Shown one piece after another: positions 6,621 through 12,521 of a stretch of 12,629 nt of DNA (position 1 is its first letter; each line of letters begins with the position of its first letter). The stretch lies in the NCBI GenBank assembly GCA_002504435.1, contig DAQP01000054.1:1-12629 (forward strand). The letters run 5' to 3'. The notes beneath the pieces were generated by a model. The model ran no database searches. It was not told the DNA's origin and saw only the letters and a list, made by a program, of their open reading frames with translations. The position numbers were made by a program, and so were the translations under genes. The stretch comes from Euryarchaeota archaeon UBA438. Its GTDB lineage: Archaea; Thermoplasmatota; Poseidoniia; Poseidoniales; Thalassarchaeaceae.

Positions 6621-7251
6621 CAAGAAAGTAAGAATTCAGGAAACTGGTGAAATTCCCGCTGATGCTCGCCTTCCTACTGACAAAGGCGAGTTCCGAATCA
6701 GAGTTTTCAATGACTCTGAGACAGGAATGGACCATGTCGCACTAACTCTTGGAGAGATGAAAGGGCCTGACCCTGTATTAGTCAGGGTGCACTCGGAATG
6801 CCTCACAGGAGATGCTTTTGGTAGCCTCAGGTGCGACTGTGGGCCTCAACTGGATGCTGCAATTAGCATGATACAGGATGTTGGTTGGGGGTGCATACTT
6901 TACCTCAGACAAGAAGGACGGGGGATCGGGCTTCATGCAAAAATACAGGCATACAATTTGCAAGACCAAGGGGCCGACACAGTAGAAGCAAACTTACTTC
7001 TTGGCCATCCAGCTGACGCTCGTGACTATGGTGTTGCTTCTGAAATTCTCAGGCTTATTGGGATAGAAAGCGTTTGCCTACTGACCAACAATCCTGACAA
7101 GATAACCCAATTAATATCGTATGGAATTAATGTTGAACAGCGGATGCCCCTAGTAGCAGGAGTTGGTGACGAAAATCGCGAGTACCTGGCAATCAAGGTA
7201 GACAAGATGGGGCATGGCATTACAACTGAGGAACTTAACGGGCCAACCTGA
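6613..7251 (+). CDS. ribA: GTP cyclohydrolase II (riboflavin biosynthesis)
   Basis: RibA converts GTP to 2,5-diamino-6-ribosylamino-4-pyrimidinone 5'-phosphate, formate and pyrophosphate, the first riboflavin step. From ATG 6613 it has 212 residues, close to the bacterial enzyme. The zinc ligands C63, C74 and C76 are in HSECLTGDAFGSLRCDCG; LRQEGRGIGL (98-107) binds substrate phosphates; Y114, D135 and R137 align with the E. coli catalytic Tyr105, Asp126 and Arg128; LLTNNPDK (156-163) and DKMGH (197-201) are also conserved. The frame continues upstream to ATG 6559, but those 18 residues lie inside the TusA-like gene and do not resemble RibA, so 6613 is preferred. GAGG directly abuts this ATG. 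No fused RibB domain is present. Many archaea use the unrelated GTP cyclohydrolase III (ArfA), so this bacterial-type enzyme suggests ancient transfer. Confidence 0.95.
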   Translation: MNSKKVRIQETGEIPADARLPTDKGEFRIRVFNDSETGMDHVALTLGEMKGPDPVLVRVHSECLTGDAFGSLRCDCGPQLDAAISMIQDVGWGCILYLRQEGRGIGLHAKIQAYNLQDQGADTVEANLLLGHPADARDYGVASEILRLIGIESVCLLTNNPDKITQLISYGINVEQRMPLVAGVGDENREYLAIKVDKMGHGITTEELNGPT

Positions 7252-7255
7252 CTGG

Positions 7256-7259
7256 AAAA
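7256..7259 (-). terminator. Short T-run after tRNA-His
   Basis: On the minus strand the CCA end is followed at once by TTTT and then CC. A short U-run is a plausible archaeal stop for the tRNA transcript, which faces the convergent ribA end 8 bp away. Four T residues is a minimal signal. Confidence 0.35.
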
Positions 7260-7335
7260 TGGGGCCGTGACCGGGACTTGAACCCGGGCCGGCGGGACCA
7301 CAACCCACCGTGCTAACCGCTACACCATCACAGCC
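7260..7335 (-). tRNA. tRNA-His (anticodon GTG)
   Basis: The minus strand folds into a full cloverleaf. The acceptor stem pairs GCTGTGA (7334-7328) with TCACGGC (7270-7264), with one G-T pair. The D arm is GTGT/GCAC, with an 8-nt loop. The anticodon stem is GTGGG/CCCGC, around loop TTGTGGT carrying GTG. There is a 4-nt variable loop, and the T arm is CCGGG/CCCGG with loop TTCAAGT. An extra encoded G at position -1 (7335) faces C73 (7263), the identity pair of histidine tRNAs recognised by HisRS. The CCA end (7262-7260) is genome-encoded. No intron is present. Confidence 0.97.
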
Positions 7336-7362
7336 GTCTGTGCATTCAACGGAGAAAGGCCC

Positions 7363-7371
7363 GTATATCAA
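7363..7371 (-). promoter_or_regulatory. Candidate TATA box of tRNA-His
   Basis: On the minus strand TTGATATAC lies about 30 bp upstream of the first tRNA base, the usual position of an archaeal tRNA TATA element. The rest of the 7336-7441 gap shows no other clear signal apart from the AAGGAG before 7442. Confidence 0.5.
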
Positions 7372-7433
7372 CCGTTATGCAACTATGGCGTCTGACAAGT
7401 AACCAACGGGTTGAAGCACGACTTGCCTCCGTG

Positions 7434-7439
7434 AAGGAG
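7434..7439 (+). promoter_or_regulatory. Shine-Dalgarno site for the CARDB surface protein
   Basis: AAGGAG ends 2 nt before the ATG at 7442. The match to the SD core is strong though the spacing is tight. It supports this start, which also places a proper signal peptide at the N-terminus. Confidence 0.45.
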
Positions 7440-7441
7440 CG

Positions 7442-9820
7442 ATGGGTCGCGATAGAGGCCTCCATGGACTCGCGCTGACATTGCTTCTACTATTGCAACC
7501 ATTACTTCTTGTGTCCGCTGATACTGTAATTACCGCGGAAGGAATCGAGATTTTTTCTGCAGGTACATTTGAGGATGAAGAAGATTGGAGCATTAGTGCC
7601 ACCTCGGGTTTCTCTGGCAGCCCGGCAATGTATACTGAGGGGATGATTGCCGATGGGGAGTTGTCATTCACCCATGACAGGCCGGAGAATCTAGAGGAAG
7701 AGACATCGTGGGCCCAATCTAGCATTACCGGATCAAATTACAGCACTGGTTCTCCTGATACATTCTACACGTGGTCGAAAGGTCCCAACATTACTGTCGG
7801 AGGATTCGATTTCTCGGGGCTCCACAGCAGGCCAATCGCTAATGTCTCACTTGTCTTGCACTTTGAAATACCAGACAATTTGAATTCCGACTCGGTCAGA
7901 ATCATCCTTCAGAATGTTGGCAATGATAAGCTAGTAACAACATACACCAGAACTCTCTCAGGAGTCTTCAAGATGAGCAATCCCCTTGTCGTTCCAGTTG
8001 ATGAAATGGCCGATTGGGATTGGAATTACGCCGAGGGGGCATCCGTAACCTTCGACTATGTATCCCAAGGAGGGGGGAGTGACGACTCGGAGGTTCGCGT
8101 GGATGCTGTAGGAGTTAGAGTTAGGTATTACCAACCCTGGTATTCCTTTGAGAATTCAATTGCGATAAGTCCCCTATTAGGCCAGAATTCTCCGATTATT
8201 GATATCAGCCCATATGACGGATCTACCAATGGGCTGGATATAGTGTCATGCGGACTAATGCCCTCCGGTAGCGCCTCGGGAGAGTGGGAGTTCGATGTTG
8301 AAGTTCCTCCCTTGCAGCAATTTGGGAGAATCCACACATACGGCTCGGGCAACCATACCATTTGGGTGCTACCTGACGAAGTAGGCGGGAGCTATTATCA
8401 AATTCAATCCGGAGATTTGCTAGAACATCCGGAATCGCTGCAAAGAATTAGAATCGAGATACATGATGGTTGTATTTCTGGGGCGAGGGTGGATGTCAAC
8501 GATCCGCATTTGGTAGTAAGCGGCTCCGTAGCTGGTCAAATCGACGGCCTCTCTTCTTCAGGTAGTTCGATTAGGTTCGCGATAGGGGATTACCTTGTTG
8601 AAAGTCTGCCAATTAATCTTGGACACTTCACTTTGGAGGTCCCCGTGGGTCACGCACTTCCATCGGACTCGGAGTCAGTGAATGTCGGCGTTGCGGCGAG
8701 GTTCCAGTGGTCATCTGACGGATCGAATGAGACTACCGTCATCCATATTGAGTCAATGAGCATTTCTGGGGGTTTCCTAGTAGAGTGGGATTTAGACCCA
8801 TCATGCATCCCACTTGACGATGTTGAAATGGAAGAGGACGGGGGCGGAATACTGATTCCACTAAGTGCGAGGTGCGATGATGACATTACAGACCCCAATG
8901 GGTTGACTATCAACACATGGAGTAGTGACGAGAGTGTGGTCTTGTCTTCCTCCTCCGGAAGCGATTTAGTTTTGCAGCCAGTTAGTAACGCTCATGGTAA
9001 TTCTGAGATTTTCGTAGAGGTAATGGATGAGAGGGGAAATCAATGGTCTGACTCGTTTACGGTGAATGTAGCGGAAGTTCCTGATGGGCCGACCATTAGC
9101 GGATTACCACTTAGTGTGTATATGGAGCTTGGCGAAGATTTAGTGATTGAAATGACCATTAGTGACCCGGATACTGATACCCCCTCGGTAATGACTAGCA
9201 AGTCTTGGGCCACAGTTGGATCCGATGGAAATTTGCTACTGTCACCTGTCGCGGTGGGGACACACATTGTTGAGGTGACTGTTAGTGATGGGGTAAACCA
9301 GATTTCACAGCAATTAGAGGTCATTGTGACTGCAAAGCCCGACCTCATTGTAGAGTCGGTTACTGTGGAAAGTTCTACTAGTTCTGGGAGTAAGCTCAGA
9401 GATGGCGATGTAGCCAGGATCTCGATTTTTGTCAGGAATCAAGGGATGGGAGATGCAGTTGGTGTCGAAGTACGGTGTCTGGTTGACGACGTTTTTGTGG
9501 GGACCACTGTTATTGACGCGGTTGAGTCGGGGGGCCTAGGAGAGGCGAGTTGCGATGCTGCACTATCCGGCCCTGGAACCCAATTGATCAGAGTGGTGGC
9601 CGACGGCACAAACTCAATTCGGGAAACTAATGAGGACAATAATGAGAAATCGATACAGGTAGAAGTCTCTGAACGAGAGTCGAATTCCAATGAAGATTCA
9701 GGCGTAGACAGGGGGCCTGCAATTATCGTTGGCTCTGTGGGACTAATTGCAATAGCGATAACTGCACTCAGGCTCGGGCCTGGCAGGGTCAAGAAGCCAT
9801 ACGATAAGAGAGGCAAGTGA
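7442..9820 (+). CDS. Secreted, membrane-anchored surface protein with CARDB domain
   Basis: The 792-residue protein starts with a signal peptide: Arg-rich n-region (MGRDRG), hydrophobic core LALTLLLLLQPLLLV and a likely cleavage after VSA (residue 26). Residues about 40-235 and 240-450 are beta-rich, Ser/Gly/Asp-rich regions without a family I recognise, possibly jelly-roll or lectin-like. About 455-545 and 547-629 look like Ig/cadherin-like sandwiches (the second with PSV..GTHIVEVTVSDG). Residues 632-742 are a CARDB domain (PDLIVESVTV, ARISIFVRNQG, closing with RETNEDNNEKSIQVEV). An acidic linker precedes a membrane segment (about 758-777) and the basic tail GRVKKPYDKRGK, so the body faces outside. 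Five N-glycosylation sequons are visible (N99, N116, N134, N304, N429). CARDB modules act in adhesion or cell-surface assembly; the ligand is unknown. Confidence 0.88.
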   Translation: MGRDRGLHGLALTLLLLLQPLLLVSADTVITAEGIEIFSAGTFEDEEDWSISATSGFSGSPAMYTEGMIADGELSFTHDRPENLEEETSWAQSSITGSNYSTGSPDTFYTWSKGPNITVGGFDFSGLHSRPIANVSLVLHFEIPDNLNSDSVRIILQNVGNDKLVTTYTRTLSGVFKMSNPLVVPVDEMADWDWNYAEGASVTFDYVSQGGGSDDSEVRVDAVGVRVRYYQPWYSFENSIAISPLLGQNSPIIDISPYDGSTNGLDIVSCGLMPSGSASGEWEFDVEVPPLQQFGRIHTYGSGNHTIWVLPDEVGGSYYQIQSGDLLEHPESLQRIRIEIHDGCISGARVDVNDPHLVVSGSVAGQIDGLSSSGSSIRFAIGDYLVESLPINLGHFTLEVPVGHALPSDSESVNVGVAARFQWSSDGSNETTVIHIESMSISGGFLVEWDLDPSCIPLDDVEMEEDGGGILIPLSARCDDDITDPNGLTINTWSSDESVVLSSSSGSDLVLQPVSNAHGNSEIFVEVMDERGNQWSDSFTVNVAEVPDGPTISGLPLSVYMELGEDLVIEMTISDPDTDTPSVMTSKSWATVGSDGNLLLSPVAVGTHIVEVTVSDGVNQISQQLEVIVTAKPDLIVESVTVESSTSSGSKLRDGDVARISIFVRNQGMGDAVGVEVRCLVDDVFVGTTVIDAVESGGLGEASCDAALSGPGTQLIRVVADGTNSIRETNEDNNEKSIQVEVSERESNSNEDSGVDRGPAIIVGSVGLIAIAITALRLGPGRVKKPYDKRGK

Positions 9821-9848
9821 GTGGGAATTTATCCTTAAATTGACCCAC
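9821..9848 (+). terminator. 11-bp bulged stem-loop directly after the surface-protein gene
   Basis: Immediately after the TGA, GTGGG (9821-9825) pairs with CCCAC (9844-9848) and AATTTA (9826-9831) pairs with TAAATT (9836-9841). The loop is TCCT and there is a 2-nt bulge (GA, 9842-9843). No long U-run follows, so it is not a classic intrinsic terminator. It may define or stabilise the mRNA 3' end, or form part of a separate transcript. The pairing is direct; the role is inferred. The AT-rich 3' arm (TTAAAT) could alternatively be a TATA-like element for the small frame downstream. Confidence 0.5.
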
Positions 9849-9863
9849 ATCCGGCCGATAATC

Positions 9864-9884
9864 AACTATTTTCAGGGAATAGTT
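9864..9884. repeat. Perfect 7-bp inverted repeat, second stem-loop
   Basis: AACTATT (9864-9870) and AATAGTT (9878-9884) are exact reverse complements around a 7-nt loop TTCAGGG. It follows the first stem-loop by 15 nt. Together the two make this gap more structured than the others in the window. It could be a second part of a 3' UTR structure, an operator or part of a small RNA. Confidence 0.45.
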
Positions 9885-9940
9885 ATACCACAATTGGAAT
9901 CGAATTTGTATGCCGCGATGGCAACAATGGGCGTGTATCC

Positions 9941-10006
9941 ATGATGAAATTGAAGATTAGGCTCGAAACCGAAGAGTGGGTTTACGAAGAGCACGAGATG
10001 GCTTGA
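9941..10006 (+). CDS. Possible micro-ORF of 21 codons
   Basis: Tandem ATG codons at 9941 and 9944 open a frame encoding MMKLKIRLETEEWVYEEHEM plus a final A, ending with TGA at 10004-10006 directly against the stop codon of the convergent cbf5 gene. The frame is open upstream to 9839 (55 codons) but has no standard start codon there. A second short frame (TTG 9840 to TGA 9944) overlaps its start as ATGA. The charged, amphipathic composition looks protein-like, and the abutting stops resemble the packing of real genes at 2696-2699. Length is too short for confidence; it may be a remnant or non-coding. Confidence 0.25.
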   Translation: MMKLKIRLETEEWVYEEHEMA

Positions 10007-10999
10007 CTAGTCCCTTGACCATGTCTGGGGATATGTCCCCGGAGCCATCAGAACAGATTTAGGAATGGCGACCTCTCCCGTCTCCATTCCCGGTAGATCA
10101 TCTGAATCGACCTTCAATTCTGCGATTGCTACTGCTTCCCCTTTCATACTCTGTATCAGTACGGAAGAACCTGCCTTTACCCCGCCTGAAAACATAGCTA
10201 TCCCGGGCCTGGCAAGCGATGCCCCGTGCGAGACTGCTGCCGCTGCTCCGTCCTTGACTACAATGACTGGTAGCGAGACCAGGACCCTTTCTATGGGCGA
10301 TATTAGTTTCCTCACCGCTCTATCGTCACCGTGCTCCCTCCAGACGTGCACAGCATCGGTTAGTTGCTGCATCGTACATGCCATTGCTGAGTCAAATGTG
10401 CCGCTCTTGGTTCTATGCAATTCAATGAGTTCACACTGAGCGCCAACCAATAGGCCGATATCACGGGCCAATGTTCTGATGTAACTGCCAGCCTCACATG
10501 AGACCTCTATCGCGAAAACCCTTGATTCGGGGTCTGCGTCTAGACAATTTATCGAGTTGAATTGCCTGCTCCTTACCCTGACCTTGACTGCGGACTCCCG
10601 AGGAGGCACATTGTAGGACTTGCCAACAAGCGAGGAAAGAACTCGATCCAGATGTTCCCTGTCGACTTTCTTGGAGAACCTGATTACCCCGACATATGTT
10701 TTGTCGCCAGAAAGAACGATGTCAGTCAATCTTGTTGCCTTGCCGCACAATAGGGTCAACAATCCCGTGGCGAATGGATCCAAGGTACCTCCATGCCCTA
10801 GCCTCTTTATTCCGAGAAGTTCTCTTGTCCACGCTGCCAATTGATGGCTTGTTGGGCCCCTTGGCTTGTTCACAAGAATAATCCCCGACTCCAGAAGCTC
10901 CCCTATGTCTCTGGAATATGGGTCAACTCCCCTCTTCGAGTCCGTCACTGCCTTCCCATCTAGAACGACTAGGTCGGGGGATGACAAATTATTCACCAA
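10007..10999 (-). CDS. cbf5: Archaeal Cbf5 / TruB-family tRNA/rRNA pseudouridine synthase
   Basis: Cbf5 is the catalytic subunit of H/ACA RNPs and isomerises uridine to pseudouridine in rRNA and, in some contexts, tRNA U55. In the 330-residue protein, residues 39-52 (GIILVNKPRGPTSH) and LGHGGTLDPFATG (67-79) form the active-site region with catalytic D74. KTYVGVIRF (100-108), SAVKVRVRSRQF (136-147) and EAGSYIRTLARDIG (169-182) are the other conserved TruB/Cbf5 motifs. About 246-325 is the PUA domain (VVKDGAAAAVSHGASLARPGI, MKGEAVAIAE). The PUA domain and the sequence style mark the archaeal type. The start is non-ATG: TTG at 10999, or GTG at 10996, which is equally possible. Either overlaps the end of cmk (11 or 8 bp), implying coupled translation. 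Partners Nop10, Gar1 and L7Ae are not in the window. Confidence 0.95.
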   Translation of the reverse strand: MVNNLSSPDLVVLDGKAVTDSKRGVDPYSRDIGELLESGIILVNKPRGPTSHQLAAWTRELLGIKRLGHGGTLDPFATGLLTLLCGKATRLTDIVLSGDKTYVGVIRFSKKVDREHLDRVLSSLVGKSYNVPPRESAVKVRVRSRQFNSINCLDADPESRVFAIEVSCEAGSYIRTLARDIGLLVGAQCELIELHRTKSGTFDSAMACTMQQLTDAVHVWREHGDDRAVRKLISPIERVLVSLPVIVVKDGAAAAVSHGASLARPGIAMFSGGVKAGSSVLIQSMKGEAVAIAELKVDSDDLPGMETGEVAIPKSVLMAPGTYPQTWSRD

Positions 11000-11540
11000 T
11001 CCTCGAGTTTACTAGACTGAATACTTCATCGGCATCGAGTGAGTCGGCATCCACAATCAGGTTGTAGGGAGCCATATCATCCAAGTCTATCCCATAAAGG
11101 ACCCTGTACCTTTGCATATCATCCTCATTCCTCTGCCTGGATACTGAGAGAGCTGTGGCATAGTCAAGGCCTTCTCTTTCCACGATCCTTCTGGCCCTCT
11201 CCTCGTCGGAAACCCTAATCCAAACCCTCAGGCACTCAATTTCCAATGAGTGTGCCCACCAACCAATCAGTCTGCTTTCGATTATTTCGGGCGCCTTTTC
11301 CGACAACAGTAAATCTTTCAGCATAGTGTCTAGGGATCTATCTACATCCAGGTCTTCCTTGCAAAGTCTGCTGAATTCTTCAACCGAAATTCCCCTTCTG
11401 GATGCTTCTGATCTGAAAACGTCTCCACCGTTTACTGAATTCCAGCCTCTTTCCTCTGCTATCCTTTCCACCAAAGTTGAGGTGCCGCTACCTGGCTTAC
11501 CGCTAACGGTCAGAATAGTCAAGGTCTCATCTCCACTCAT
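10989..11540 (-). CDS. cmk: Cytidylate kinase, archaeal type
   Basis: Cmk phosphorylates CMP/dCMP with ATP, feeding CTP synthesis. From ATG 11540 it has 183 residues. The P-loop VSGKPGSGTST (residues 12-22) has Thr where most P-loops have Lys, a variant I recall from archaeal Cmk sequences. NGGDVFR (37-43) is the nucleotide-monophosphate site, ESRLIGWWAH (88-97) the conserved central motif, and the LID-like region VSDEERARRIVEREGLDY carries the arginines. The frame also has a GTG at 11555, which would add five residues and enlarge the overlap with the upstream insertase gene from 14 to 29 bp; ATG is preferred. Position between DUF106 and cbf5 is a conserved archaeal arrangement and supports the assignment. 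Confidence 0.93.
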   Translation of the reverse strand: MSGDETLTILTVSGKPGSGTSTLVERIAEERGWNSVNGGDVFRSEASRRGISVEEFSRLCKEDLDVDRSLDTMLKDLLLSEKAPEIIESRLIGWWAHSLEIECLRVWIRVSDEERARRIVEREGLDYATALSVSRQRNEDDMQRYRVLYGIDLDDMAPYNLIVDADSLDADEVFSLVNSRIGE

Positions 11541-12459
11541 TTCGACAAACTTCACACCTTAGCTTGCCCATTGAAGTTCTGGATATCATCTCTGATTCAC
11601 AGGAAGGGCAGGTTGATCCTGTCTTTGGTGGGGCGACTTGGAGATTACCTCCCTTCTTCCTTTCAGATTTGGTAGGTGTCTGATTACCTGTCTTCCTTGG
11701 CCCATCCCTCCTCCTCTGAGATCTCCTGGTCCTAGAGCCTGGCCGTACTTTCTGCTTGACATCCTCGAGTAAGTGCAGCAGTGGCTCCGGGATTGGTTCA
11801 GCTGCTATTACTAAGGGGTGAACTCGATAACGGTAAATCTTGATGTGTCTGTCAATTATCCTCCCGAGGGGAGCGCTCATGGTAATGTAAGAGGCGATCC
11901 AAGCGGGGAAAATCCACATCACCCTGTCATTTAAGCTCCAAGTGGGGGCCCATGGTAGACTGACATAGCCAACTCTGAATTCTTCTACAGAGATGGCCAT
12001 CCAACTGAAAATTGCAATTATGAAGACAATCGTGAACATCATCGGCCTCATCATCTGAGCCTGCTGGGCCATAGACTCGGGCATTAGTTCCATTTGCAAC
12101 TCCTGCATTTTGCTAACTCTCGCCGTATCCCTCTCCCTCTGTGCCTCCCTCATCTGTGAGCTAATTTGCTTGGACCTGTGTGCGTGATGAGCTTGTTTTA
12201 GGGGGTCAGTAAACAGGGATCTGATTATGGTGTTGACTACCATGATACTTGAACCGACAACAAAAACTGTGGGGACAAAGTATTCCGAGTGGAATGGGAG
12301 TACCGGTTCAATTACCGAGCCAGCACTATCTGACAGAGCTATTCTGATGCTATCAAACAGCATCAGGGGGATCATTATTGCAAACATCACCAGCATTGGC
12401 CCCATCATCGATGACATGGCTTGCGCTTGGGCGTCTCCCGGTTTAGGCCCCTGCGCCAT
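11527..12459 (-). CDS. DUF106/EMC3-TMCO1-like membrane protein insertase with C-terminal zinc ribbon
   Basis: This is an Oxa1-superfamily protein of the archaeal DUF106 group, related to eukaryotic EMC3 and TMCO1, which help insert proteins into the membrane. In 310 residues there are membrane segments at about 18-36, 60-80, 139-156 and 181-197, with a charged coiled-coil (about 86-125) between the second and third, as in the family. Met-rich stretches occur before and in the first segment (seven Met in 15-33) and before the third (six in 126-141), as in the substrate-capturing loops of EMC3. Residues 236-275 form a very basic tail (VRPGSRTRRSQRRRDGPRK), followed by a zinc ribbon with C284/C287 and C302/C305. 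Family members as I know them are about 180-200 residues, so the tail is an extension. The ATG at 12459 has an SD-like GGAGAG 9 nt upstream. Confidence 0.85.
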   Translation of the reverse strand: MAQGPKPGDAQAQAMSSMMGPMLVMFAIMIPLMLFDSIRIALSDSAGSVIEPVLPFHSEYFVPTVFVVGSSIMVVNTIIRSLFTDPLKQAHHAHRSKQISSQMREAQRERDTARVSKMQELQMELMPESMAQQAQMMRPMMFTIVFIIAIFSWMAISVEEFRVGYVSLPWAPTWSLNDRVMWIFPAWIASYITMSAPLGRIIDRHIKIYRYRVHPLVIAAEPIPEPLLHLLEDVKQKVRPGSRTRRSQRRRDGPRKTGNQTPTKSERKKGGNLQVAPPKTGSTCPSCESEMISRTSMGKLRCEVCRNEWR

Positions 12460-12468
12460 GTGTATCGG

Positions 12469-12474
12469 CTCTCC
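12469..12474 (-). promoter_or_regulatory. SD-like site for the insertase gene
   Basis: GGAGAG on the minus strand lies 9 nt before the ATG at 12459 and supports that start. An out-of-frame ATG just upstream of it opens no long frame. Confidence 0.4.
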
Positions 12475-12507
12475 ATGGGTTCAATCAACACTTCGGTGAA
12501 ATACTCT

Positions 12508-12516
12508 TCATAAATT
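12508..12516 (-). promoter_or_regulatory. Candidate TATA box for the insertase-cmk-cbf5 operon
   Basis: On the minus strand AATTTATGA lies about 53 bp before the ATG at 12459, which would give a leader of roughly 25 nt holding the SD-like site. It sits in the 62-bp gap after the upstream zinc-ribbon gene. That gap is short enough that read-through from the upstream gene is also possible. Confidence 0.35.
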
Positions 12517-12521
12517 GCTCA

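Noticed and set aside
7377..7478. A 33-codon frame (ATG 7377) in the gap between tRNA-His and the surface-protein gene
   Set aside because: It runs into the signal-peptide region of the surface gene in another frame. The only TATA-like site lies 6 to 14 bp upstream, too close, and it is better explained as the tRNA promoter.
10065..10439. A 124-codon plus-strand frame opposite cbf5
   Set aside because: It is antisense to the well-conserved PUA and catalytic regions of Cbf5. Its Ser/Pro-rich product looks like a shadow.
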